A stretch of DNA of 42,651 nucleotides from Oscillospiraceae bacterium. GTDB lineage: Bacteria > Bacillota > Clostridia > Oscillospirales > Oscillospiraceae. A model generated the notes under the pieces. That model saw only the letters and a list, made by a program, of their open reading frames with translations. It was not told where the DNA came from and did not search any database. The DNA lies in NCBI GenBank assembly GCA_902761635.1, contig CACWLG010000015.1, forward strand, positions 1 through 42,651. The letters are read 5' to 3'. Both the position numbers and the translations under genes were made by a program. Shown one piece after another: positions 15,849-21,890 of this stretch. Numbering within the stretch: position 1 is the first letter of the stretch; every line of letters begins with the position of its first letter.

Positions 15849-16687
15849 AGCGTTTCCCCCTTGAAGACGATCTTTACGATCTTCATATTCACCAGGCTGT
15901 CGCAGAAGCGGATCATCAGCTTGTGGAACAGCCCCACGTCTTTGTAGATGTCCCGATAGCCGCGCATATAGCTCTTTGCCGTCACAGAGGCGAAACGATC
16001 GCTCCACGCCTCCAGTTCTTTCTCGTCCTCCAAAGAGAAGAAAGCGCTCACATCGGTGATCCCGGCCTCTTTGAGCCAGGTCTTTCGCATCAGCTTCGCG
16101 CCGCGCTCATTGCAGGAATCGAAGGCCAGCACCGCGCCGGGAAAGTGTTCCGCCATGGCGGAGAACAAGCGCTTGACGTCCTCGGTTTTGAAGTAGTAGA
16201 ACACGCCGGCCGCAAAGAACACCGCGCCGTTTGAGCCGTCGATCGCGTCCATCCACGCGAAGTCGTTGAGATCGCAGGCGAGATTTGTTTCCCTCTCCCC
16301 GGCGGGCAGCAGCTCGTTTCGCACCGCGATCACGTCTGCAAAATCGAGGTTATATCCCCGGCAGCGGCAGTTGTCCACCTTGGAAAAGGTGTCGTCCAGC
16401 CCGCAGCCGAGATTGACCACGGCGGCCTCCGGATGATCCTTCAGATAGGCCTCGACCTCGCAGCGCAGGTCGTACTGCCGCTGCGCCACCTCCAGCGCCC
16501 CGAAGAGCCCGGCCGGGGATTCCATCTTCTTCCGCTTTTCCGCGAAGTCATAGTCCAATGAATCGCAGATGCGCTTCGCCTCCGGGTCTGAGAAGAGCTC
16601 CGGAAAACGCTCGGAGCACACCAGCCGCGCGAAGAGCGGGATGATCAGCGTCTCCTGTACCGTATTTTTCTCGATGTGATATTTCAC
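15845..16687 (-). CDS. Methyltransferase of the leucine carboxyl methyltransferase (LCM/PpM) type
   Basis: 280 residues. It differs from the other five methyltransferases: N-terminal extension (Thr-Val-Gln-Glu-Thr-Leu, Asp-Pro-Glu-Ala), then Val-Asn-Leu-Gly-Cys-Gly-Leu-Asp-Asp-Thr as motif I and Gly-Tyr-Asn-Leu-Asp as the acidic strand, with Glu-Arg-Glu-Thr-Asn and Ala-Gly-Val-Phe-Tyr-Tyr-Phe later. These are hallmarks of the LCM family, which O-methylates carboxylates, including those of small natural products and polyketide intermediates. It overlaps both neighbours by four bases. Substrate unknown. Confidence 0.85.
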   Translation of the reverse strand: MKYHIEKNTVQETLIIPLFARLVCSERFPELFSDPEAKRICDSLDYDFAEKRKKMESPAGLFGALEVAQRQYDLRCEVEAYLKDHPEAAVVNLGCGLDDTFSKVDNCRCRGYNLDFADVIAVRNELLPAGERETNLACDLNDFAWMDAIDGSNGAVFFAAGVFYYFKTEDVKRLFSAMAEHFPGAVLAFDSCNERGAKLMRKTWLKEAGITDVSAFFSLEDEKELEAWSDRFASVTAKSYMRGYRDIYKDVGLFHKLMIRFCDSLVNMKIVKIVFKGETL

Positions 16688-16935
16688 CGGCTGAACCAGC
16701 CCTTCTTCTCATAGGGAGCGGATTCCACACCCAGGCAGGTATAGCCCGTTGCGGCGATGGCGTCTTTCAAATAGTTCTCATCAACGGCTGTCTCCGAGAG
16801 GAAGCTTGCCTCGCCCTTTGTATGGGAAGCGGAGACCTTCTTCGCCCCGGGGACGGCCTTGCGGATCACGTCGCCCAAATGCGCCTCGCACATGGAGCAC
16901 ATCATCCCGTCGATCTTCAATGTTGTTTTGATCAT
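16684..16935 (-). CDS. HMA domain protein
   Basis: 83 residues: a ferredoxin-fold metal-binding domain with Gly-Met-Met-Cys13-Ser-Met-Cys16, closer to the canonical GMxCxxC than the copy at 791-1009, with a short basic C-terminal tail. It should bind a thiophilic metal (Cu(I), Zn(II) or Fe(II)). GGAGATAAAAAC precedes the ATG at 16935. It sits between the ATC-hydrolase-like and LCM genes and overlaps the latter by four bases, so its product is made together with these enzymes; a link between metal binding and their reaction is possible. Confidence 0.88.
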   Translation of the reverse strand: MIKTTLKIDGMMCSMCEAHLGDVIRKAVPGAKKVSASHTKGEASFLSETAVDENYLKDAIAATGYTCLGVESAPYEKKGWFSR

Positions 16936-16939
16936 GTTT

Positions 16940-17572
16940 TTATCTCCTTTTCTTATACCCGCAGTCGCAGTACGGCCCGCCGGAGGCCAGGGTGTACTGC
17001 CGCACGAACTTCGTCGCGCCACCCGTCTCGCTCATCGTGTAGTCCAGACGGCACATGGCGGGGACGAGATCGGCAAGCCCCAGCTCGCCCATCAGCGTGC
17101 AGATGCCGCATTTTGAGAAACGGGCCTCGTATCCGCTGCCGTCGGGATAGGGCAGGAATTCCATGTTCCAGGAATAGGGGTTGCGGTCCGCGGCGTTCAG
17201 CGCGGCGGTCTTTTTCATGCCCTCGACGTCTTTGTCGCTGAACTTCTTTTTCCCGCTCTTCCGGCAGAACCATTTCATAGGTTTTGTCATCATGGCTGCT
17301 GCATAGTATTTCGTCAGTTCATCCACATTCGGTCGTTTCGGCATGTTCAGCACGAAAGCCGCGAGCATGGCGCAGCTGACAATATTCATCTGAAACCGGT
17401 CCCCCTTTTCAAAATCGGGGAGCTTCCCGATCAGCTCGCGGTATTTGCCGTGGGCTTTCTTGGTGATCTCCTCCGCTGTGGGGCGGCCATAGCCCAGCAC
17501 CTCCGTCAGCTTGCTTCGAAAGCTTTTGGCGAAAAGCGCCCACATCCCTGCGGGCAGGCCCGCAACCCTCAT
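16940..17572 (-). CDS. ATC-hydrolase-like protein, second copy
   Basis: 210 residues. Family features: Pro-Asp near residue 53, Ser-Lys-Cys-Gly-Ile-Cys, Leu-Val-Pro-Ala-Met-Cys, Leu-Asp-Tyr, then Gly-Gly-Pro-Tyr-Cys-Asp-Cys near the end. It is diverged from the 14522-15154 protein but the order of Cys/Asp motifs is the same. ATG 17572 overlaps the stop of the MBL gene. The family is defined by L-2-amino-thiazoline-4-carboxylate hydrolase; the true substrate here is unknown. Confidence 0.82.
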   Translation of the reverse strand: MRVAGLPAGMWALFAKSFRSKLTEVLGYGRPTAEEITKKAHGKYRELIGKLPDFEKGDRFQMNIVSCAMLAAFVLNMPKRPNVDELTKYYAAAMMTKPMKWFCRKSGKKKFSDKDVEGMKKTAALNAADRNPYSWNMEFLPYPDGSGYEARFSKCGICTLMGELGLADLVPAMCRLDYTMSETGGATKFVRQYTLASGGPYCDCGYKKRR

Positions 17573-18438
17573 GGCAAAAACACCTTCTTTTTCAGCCTCT
17601 CCGTGCGCGCCTTTTCCTCCGTGTCGTCATCCTCCACATAGCCGTCGAAGGGCGCTTCGGGATCGCTGTATTTCTTTGCGAAAGGTTTACATAATTTATC
17701 CCTGTGTCGGAACGCAAGGTCGAGATCGTCTGTCCAGCCCGTATGCCCGGTGATGATTTTCAGCGGCCTGCTTCGGGCCCGGAGAGTTGCCTCCAGCTTT
17801 TCCAGGGACTTTACCGCCAGCTTGTTGTCCTCCGCCAGCGTGGAAAGAAAGCTGTAGCCTCCGTCCACGCCGAACCAGATCGTATCGCCGGTGAAGAGAT
17901 ATTCGTCGTCAATGAGATAGACCATATGTCCCCAGGTGTGACCGGGGACCAGCAGGCCTTCGATCTTGATATCGCCTATCTGAAAGATCTCGCCGTCGCG
18001 CAGCAAAACCTTTTCGTTCTCCATTTTGACCAGCGGCAGCTTGTACAGGCCGTAGATGACTCTGCGCCTGGTCTCAGCGGTCAGATAACGGTTCTCGATC
18101 TCTCCGATATAGACCGTCGCGTTTTTGAAAAGCTGCTCGCTGTCCATCTCCAATGCACCGACATGGTCCGTGTCCTGGTGCGTGATGAGGATATGTTGAA
18201 TGGTCGCCGGGTCGATGTCCAGCCAGGCCATCTTCTCCCGCAGACGGTCATAGTTGTAGCCCGCGTCGATCATGACTGTCGTGCCGTTTTTCGTGTAAAA
18301 GAAGATGTTGGCGACCCACTCCCGCACACAGGCGACGCGATCGTCGATCCGGCCCGTATTGAGAGGCTTGAAGATCGCTCTGCCGCGAAACATCCTGCTC
18401 ATAGACTTCTTTTGGTTTTCCGAATCCGTTTTTGCCAT
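17569..18438 (-). CDS. MBL-fold metallo-hydrolase, first gene of the 20-gene operon
   Basis: 289 residues. Metal-binding motif His87-Gln-Asp89-Thr-Asp91-His92 replaces the second His of the usual HxHxDH by Asp, a variant seen in a subset of the superfamily. Further ligands: His167 (and His171), Asp185 and His232, so two metal sites are possible. No signal peptide. Enzymes with this fold hydrolyse thioesters, lactones, phosphodiesters or act in redox; substrate not deducible. The C-terminus is highly charged. AGAGGAG lies seven bases before ATG 18438. Preceded by the operator-overlapped promoter at 18536-18563. Confidence 0.88.
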   Translation of the reverse strand: MAKTDSENQKKSMSRMFRGRAIFKPLNTGRIDDRVACVREWVANIFFYTKNGTTVMIDAGYNYDRLREKMAWLDIDPATIQHILITHQDTDHVGALEMDSEQLFKNATVYIGEIENRYLTAETRRRVIYGLYKLPLVKMENEKVLLRDGEIFQIGDIKIEGLLVPGHTWGHMVYLIDDEYLFTGDTIWFGVDGGYSFLSTLAEDNKLAVKSLEKLEATLRARSRPLKIITGHTGWTDDLDLAFRHRDKLCKPFAKKYSDPEAPFDGYVEDDDTEEKARTERLKKKVFLP

Positions 18439-18513
18439 CCGAAACTCCTCTCTGCCCGGCGCCCAGGCGCGTATTCAGCCGGTCCTGTGCCGAAGTGCAA
18501 TATGGCTAATATC

Positions 18514-18531
18514 AATTAAATTTCTCTAACT
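18514..18531 (-). promoter_or_regulatory. DtxR-type operator of the 20-gene operon
   Basis: Minus strand reads AGTTAG, six bases, TTAATT: the left half differs by one base from GGTTAG and the right half equals that of the site at 21570-21587. It begins four bases after the -10 box of the leftward promoter, at the expected transcription start, as at the other sites. Confidence 0.55.
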
Positions 18532-18535
18532 CTGG

Positions 18536-18563
18536 AGTATAGCACAGCGACCGCTGTTTGAAA
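18536..18563 (-). promoter_or_regulatory. Promoter of the 20-gene operon
   Basis: Minus-strand -35 TTTCAA (18563-18558), 16-bp spacer, -10 TATACT (18541-18536). No other promoter as good is visible between the first gene and the divergent regulator. Confidence 0.55.
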
Positions 18564-18590
18564 AGCCTTTTTTAACCCTTCTTCCGGAAC

Positions 18591-18618
18591 TTGACAAACG
18601 AGATTAAGTATGTATAAT
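18591..18618 (+). promoter_or_regulatory. Promoter of the DtxR2-AraC operon
   Basis: Consensus TTGACA (18591-18596) and TATAAT (18613-18618) with a 16-bp spacer, followed three bases later by the operator. Confidence 0.88.
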
Positions 18619-18621
18619 AAT

Positions 18622-18639
18622 GGTTAAATATAACTAACC
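18622..18639 (+). promoter_or_regulatory. DtxR-type operator of the DtxR2-AraC operon
   Basis: GGTTAA, six bases, CTAACC; the palindrome extends to 18619-18642. Located over the transcription start, so the operon is probably autoregulated. Confidence 0.75.
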
Positions 18640-18660
18640 ATTGCATTGGAGGTGTTAGCA

Positions 18661-19074
18661 TTGCAGCTTGATGAAGATCGAAGCGAAGTGTCCCCCGAAA
18701 GGCTGAACAGAGCCGGCGAAGATTACCTGAAGGCGGTCCTGATCCTGCAGCGCAAAACAGGCAGCGTGCGGTCTCTGGATATCGCGAAAATGCTTGGCGT
18801 AAGCAAACCCAGTGTCAGCGTTGCCGTAAAGCTTCTGCGGGAGGGCGGCTTCCTGATCATGGATCCCGAGAAGCATATCTGCTTGACCGAACTTGGGAAT
18901 GAGGTGGCTGAGCAGATCTGTGAAAAGCACCGCGTATTGTCCGAATGCCTTACCGCCCTGGGTGTTGACGCCGATGTTGCGGAGAAAGACGCGTGTCGGA
19001 TGGAGCATATTGTCAGTTCGGAAACAATAGAGCGGATGAGGACTTTTATCAGTAAAGGAAGAGCAGAATGCTAA
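18661..19074 (+). CDS. Second DtxR/MntR-family metal-dependent repressor
   Basis: 137 residues. Winged helix with Lys-Pro-Ser-Val-Ser, like the 4277-4645 protein, then the metal-binding domain; no SH3 domain. The ligand motif Asp-Ala-Cys-Arg-Met-Glu-His has Cys at the MntR Glu99 position and closely resembles DtxR Ala-Cys-Arg-Trp-Glu-His, pointing to Fe(II). The start is taken as TTG 18661, seven bases after GGAGGT; the TTG at 18646 lies upstream of that site. It overlaps the AraC gene by seven bases. Confidence 0.9.
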   Translation: MQLDEDRSEVSPERLNRAGEDYLKAVLILQRKTGSVRSLDIAKMLGVSKPSVSVAVKLLREGGFLIMDPEKHICLTELGNEVAEQICEKHRVLSECLTALGVDADVAEKDACRMEHIVSSETIERMRTFISKGRAEC

Positions 19075-20042
19075 CGACAGCAGAAGAAGAATCTGGTTAC
19101 CCCGCGGCGCCGATCGTCCTGAAAAATGATGCGGAGTGTACGGTTTACGGCTTTGCGGAAGCACCGGAAAAGGCGAGGCTCACCGCCTATCCGGTCTTTC
19201 CTGGAATCGAACTGATTTACAACGATATCCATTCAGATATGCGGTCACAGGTGCAAAACGCCGGGAGAGGCTTTTTTGAGATCAATCACTGTCATGAAGG
19301 CCGCATGGAGGTCCAGAGCGGTTCGGAGTCCTTTTTTCTTGCACCCGGCGACCTCTCTGTTTCAAGGCTGGACACCTGTATGACTGTCATACGCTATCCC
19401 ACCGGACACTACCACGGGATCACAGTGCGGATCGATACGGCACGTTCTCCGGACTGCCTGTCCTGTTTTATGCAGGATGTGAATGTCCGCATCAGCACCC
19501 TGGCGGAAAAGTTTTGTGCAGACTCTCCCTGGTTTGCCGCACGCTCTTCGGCCAGTATCGAGCATGTCTTTTCCGAGCTGTACCGTGTGCCTCCGGAGAT
19601 CCGCAGGGGCTACTTTAAGGTCAAGATCCTGGAACTGCTTCTTTTTTTGAGCGCTCTGCCTGTTGAAGTGAACCGCCCAAGCTATTCCCGCGCGCAGGTC
19701 GGGCTTGCACAGGACATCGGCCATTATCTGTTGGAAAACACAGAGGAGCGGATCACAGTCACGGATCTCTCCCGGCGCTTCGGAGCATCGCCCACCATGA
19801 TCAACACGAGTTTTCGCGGCGTTTACGGCATGACGCCGGCTGCGTTCCTGCGTGCACAAAAGATGCACGCTGCGGCATTACTGCTGCGTGAGAGCGATCG
19901 GACGGTCCTGGATATCGCCAGTCAGTTCGGCTACGACAACGCCAGCAAGTTTGCCAAGGCCTTCCGGGACGTGATCGGGGTCCCGCCCAACAGCTACCGG
20001 GCCGGTATCGAGATGGACAGCTGCGCCCCCGCGAAAGAATAG
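19068..20042 (+). CDS. AraC-family transcriptional regulator
   Basis: 324 residues: N-terminal sensor-like domain (about 1-210; a cupin-like segment with His-Cys-His-Glu-Gly-Arg) and a C-terminal double helix-turn-helix (about 225-315) with Ile-Thr-Val-Thr-Asp-Leu-Ser, Ala-Ser-Pro-Thr and Phe-Gly-Tyr-Asp-Asn-Ala-Ser-Lys-Phe. It is co-transcribed with the DtxR-type regulator and so probably made under low iron. The YbtA/PchR regulators, which respond to siderophores, are AraC-type and also sit beside exporter-fold importers; this is a suggestive analogy only. Likely target: the direct repeats at 20101-20130. Confidence 0.9.
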   Translation: MLTTAEEESGYPAAPIVLKNDAECTVYGFAEAPEKARLTAYPVFPGIELIYNDIHSDMRSQVQNAGRGFFEINHCHEGRMEVQSGSESFFLAPGDLSVSRLDTCMTVIRYPTGHYHGITVRIDTARSPDCLSCFMQDVNVRISTLAEKFCADSPWFAARSSASIEHVFSELYRVPPEIRRGYFKVKILELLLFLSALPVEVNRPSYSRAQVGLAQDIGHYLLENTEERITVTDLSRRFGASPTMINTSFRGVYGMTPAAFLRAQKMHAAALLLRESDRTVLDIASQFGYDNASKFAKAFRDVIGVPPNSYRAGIEMDSCAPAKE

Positions 20043-20045
20043 TTA

Positions 20046-20093
20046 AGGAAACGCTGAATCAATCGACGCGTGGGGATTTGTTCGGCGTTTCCT
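20046..20093 (+). terminator. Probable terminator after the AraC gene
   Basis: A perfect 9-bp inverted repeat (20046-20054 with 20085-20093) with a 30-base loop, then an A/T-rich run. The long loop makes it a weaker case. Confidence 0.5.
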
Positions 20094-20100
20094 AAAATAT

Positions 20101-20130
20101 TTTTGGAGCCAAAGACGCATCTTTTGGAGC
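20101..20130 (+). promoter_or_regulatory. Direct repeats, probable AraC-regulator binding site
   Basis: TTTTGGAGC occurs exactly at 20101-20109 and 20122-20130, start to start 21 bp (two helical turns), the usual arrangement of AraC-family half-sites. The downstream repeat covers the place where a -35 box would be for the TATAAT at 20153. Confidence 0.65.
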
Positions 20131-20152
20131 GGACGAGGCGCCGTTTATTTTC

Positions 20153-20158
20153 TATAAT
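20153..20158 (+). promoter_or_regulatory. -10 box of the DUF3793-flavodoxin promoter
   Basis: TATAAT at 20153-20158, with no good -35 hexamer 15-19 bases upstream, as expected for an activator-dependent promoter. Confidence 0.6.
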
Positions 20159-20254
20159 CCGTCGTGAAGTGTCTCCATCTCCCTCTTTGGCGGGTTTGCG
20201 CCGGACATCCTCATCTGGCGCAAATCTGCTTCAGGACAGGAGGTAGTACCGGAA

Positions 20255-20800
20255 ATGGAAGAAACCGTGATTCGGATGGCTGCCCCGACTCTCGCAGGAA
20301 TCAAAACAGGGAGCCTTTTCCCATATTATTATGAGAGCCGTGAGGAGCTCGGGAAAGAGATGGGTCGTCTGAATCGGCTGCTTATCCCGCGCGGACTGCG
20401 GCTCGTGCTGCTGCGCCTGACAGAGCGCTCGGCGCTGCTGTATCTGTACCGCCCGTCGGAGCTGGAAAAGGATCTCAAGGATCGTACCGCTGACGAGCTT
20501 CTCCGATGCGCGGGATATCCCAGCCCAAACTGCGGAGCCTGTCTTCGACATCTCCTGAAGCGCTTTCATTGCGGGGAGGAGTTCCCGCATGAAATCGGCC
20601 TTTTTCTCAGTTACCCGCCGGAAGACGTAAAAGGCTTTCTGGAAGACCGGGACAGCTGCAAGGCGGTCTGCCTCTGGAAGGTCTACGGCGATGAGGAAAA
20701 GGCGCGACACATATGTGCCAGATACAAGAAATGTACGGAATGCTATTGCAGAATGTGGAAAACTGGCCGGCGTCTGGAGCAGTTGGCAGTAGCAGGTTAA
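20255..20800 (+). CDS. DUF3793 family protein
   Basis: 181 residues, soluble. Cys-rich C-terminal half with Cys-Gly-Ala-Cys, His-Cys-Gly-Glu-Glu-Phe-Pro-His-Glu-Ile-Gly and Cys-Thr-Glu-Cys-Tyr-Cys near the end; the HEIG...YPPEDVxGF segment is the DUF3793 hallmark. The family is found beside flavodoxin and iron-transport genes in clostridia; its activity is unknown to me. AGGAGG lies 11 bases before the ATG. It lies 33 bases from the flavodoxin gene; likely co-regulated with it by the AraC protein upstream. Confidence 0.88.
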   Translation: MEETVIRMAAPTLAGIKTGSLFPYYYESREELGKEMGRLNRLLIPRGLRLVLLRLTERSALLYLYRPSELEKDLKDRTADELLRCAGYPSPNCGACLRHLLKRFHCGEEFPHEIGLFLSYPPEDVKGFLEDRDSCKAVCLWKVYGDEEKARHICARYKKCTECYCRMWKTGRRLEQLAVAG

Positions 20801-20833
20801 ATAACATCATTAGAATGAAGGGAAGGAAAAAAC

Positions 20834-21247
20834 ATGAAAGCAGCAGTTGTCTATTGGAGCGGTACGGGGAATACGGCCGCCATGGCGGAATTGGTTTTGG
20901 AGGGGATGCAAAGCGCCGGAGCGCAGGCGGAACTGCTGGAATGCAATTCCGTCACAGATCTCTCGGCGTACGACGCGATCGCCTTCGGCTGCCCGGCGAT
21001 GGGTTCCGAACAGTTGGAGGACGGGGAATTTGAGCCTATGTTTGACAGCGTCAAGAAAAAGCTCTCCGGTAAAAATGTAGCGCTTTTCGGCTCATACGGT
21101 TGGGGCGACGGCGAATGGATGCGCAATTGGGAAGCCGACTGCAGAGCCTGCGGGATCAAGCTGGCCTGCGAAAGCGTGACGGTCAACGGCGCCCCGGAGG
21201 GCGCCGACGCGGAAGTCTGCAGAGAGCTCGGAAAAGCGCTGGTGTGA
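20834..21247 (+). CDS. Flavodoxin
   Basis: 137 residues, short-chain flavodoxin. FMN-phosphate loop Ser9-Gly-Thr-Gly-Asn-Thr near the N-terminus, Gly-Cys-Pro-Ala-Met-Gly in the second FMN loop, Gly-Ser-Tyr-Gly-Trp-Gly-Asp-Gly in the third. Such proteins replace ferredoxin as low-potential electron carriers when iron is scarce, in keeping with the regulatory context; it might also feed a ferric-siderophore reduction. AGGGAAGG precedes the ATG. Confidence 0.95.
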   Translation: MKAAVVYWSGTGNTAAMAELVLEGMQSAGAQAELLECNSVTDLSAYDAIAFGCPAMGSEQLEDGEFEPMFDSVKKKLSGKNVALFGSYGWGDGEWMRNWEADCRACGIKLACESVTVNGAPEGADAEVCRELGKALV

Positions 21248-21256
21248 GGCAAGCTT

Positions 21257-21355
21257 ATGAGCAACGAAGCGGCATGGAACATGCTCAAGCGAAAGCTGCT
21301 GTACGTCTGGCTTCCCGCCGCGGCGGTGGTTGCGCTCGGTGTTATGGCCTCTTAA
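21257..21355 (+). CDS. Small membrane peptide (32 residues)
   Basis: An open frame nine bases after the flavodoxin stop, ATG at 21257 to TAA at 21353-21355. It has a basic N-terminal half (Lys-Arg-Lys) and one hydrophobic segment (about residues 14-31, Leu-Leu-Tyr-Val-Trp-Leu-Pro then Ala/Val-rich), so a single-span peptide with the N-terminus inside. A weak GTGAGG lies eight bases upstream. No homologue is recognised; its position before a terminator in the operon supports a real gene. Confidence 0.5.
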   Translation: MSNEAAWNMLKRKLLYVWLPAAAVVALGVMAS

Positions 21356-21457
21356 CGAGCCTCTTAAAATTGTCAGATCAGATGCCTCTGCCTGCCGGGG
21401 TCTCACCTCGCCCCGCGCTCTTCTCTCTGGCGAATGCAGGCAGGAATCTCTCTCCAC

Positions 21458-21497
21458 ACAGCCCTTCGAGCCGCAAACTCGGGGGGCTGTTTTTTTC
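21458..21497 (+). terminator. Terminator of the DUF3793-flavodoxin operon
   Basis: Stem ACAGCCC (21458-21464) with GGGCTGT (21484-21490), with an inner CGAG/CTCG pair, followed by seven T. The remaining sequence between 21356 and 21457 shows no gene. Confidence 0.88.
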
Positions 21498-21533
21498 ATA
21501 ACCCAAACTTCTGGAGAAAAGATCCAAAACCGC

Positions 21534-21562
21534 TTGCAAGGAAAAAGAGAACATGCTATAAT
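21534..21562 (+). promoter_or_regulatory. Promoter of the DUF6110-ATPase-feo2-ABC operon
   Basis: TTGCAA (21534-21539), 17-bp spacer, TATAAT (21557-21562); the operator begins seven bases downstream. Confidence 0.75.
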
Positions 21563-21569
21563 GTGCGGC

Positions 21570-21587
21570 GGTTAGACTTGCTTAATT
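21570..21587 (+). promoter_or_regulatory. DtxR-type operator
   Basis: GGTTAG, six bases, TTAATT. The left half is perfect and the right half matches four of six positions of CTAACC allowing C/T; it covers the expected transcription start. Confidence 0.6.
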
Positions 21588-21626
21588 GAAGTCAGTTATA
21601 TTTTACTTTTTGTGGGAGGTAACGTT

Positions 21627-21890
21627 ATGACGACGACAGGAAAGATCGCGCTGTTTCTCGGAGGAACGCTGTTTGGCTCTGCAGGATTGAAGATCCTGGG
21701 GAGCAAGGACGCCAAAAAGGTCTATACCCATGTGACAGCTGCCGTCCTGCGCGGGAAGGAGGAGGTCATGCGTGACGTGGAGCTCGTGCAGGAAAGCTGC
21801 TCCGATATCCTCGCTGACGCAAAAGCGCTCAACGAGGCCAGAGCCTCCGAAAAAGCCACTTCTTTTATTGAGGACAGCGCAAAAGCCTGA
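21627..21890 (+). CDS. DUF6110 family protein
   Basis: 87 residues: N-terminal glycine-rich hydrophobic segment (about 5-26) then a charged amphipathic helix with Ser-Lys-Asp-Ala-Lys-Lys-Val-Tyr-Thr-His-Val-Thr, which I recognise as the DUF6110 hallmark. Family genes usually precede P-type ATPases in clostridia, as here: stop and next start overlap (TGATG). Probably an accessory membrane subunit; function unknown. GGGAGGT lies six bases before the ATG. Confidence 0.8.
   Translation: MTTTGKIALFLGGTLFGSAGLKILGSKDAKKVYTHVTAAVLRGKEEVMRDVELVQESCSDILADAKALNEARASEKATSFIEDSAKA

Noticed and set aside
4710-18438. Operon as an NRPS/PKS-type siderophore biosynthesis cluster
   Set aside because: No adenylation, condensation, ketosynthase or carrier domains and no NIS synthetase in any of the 20 genes.
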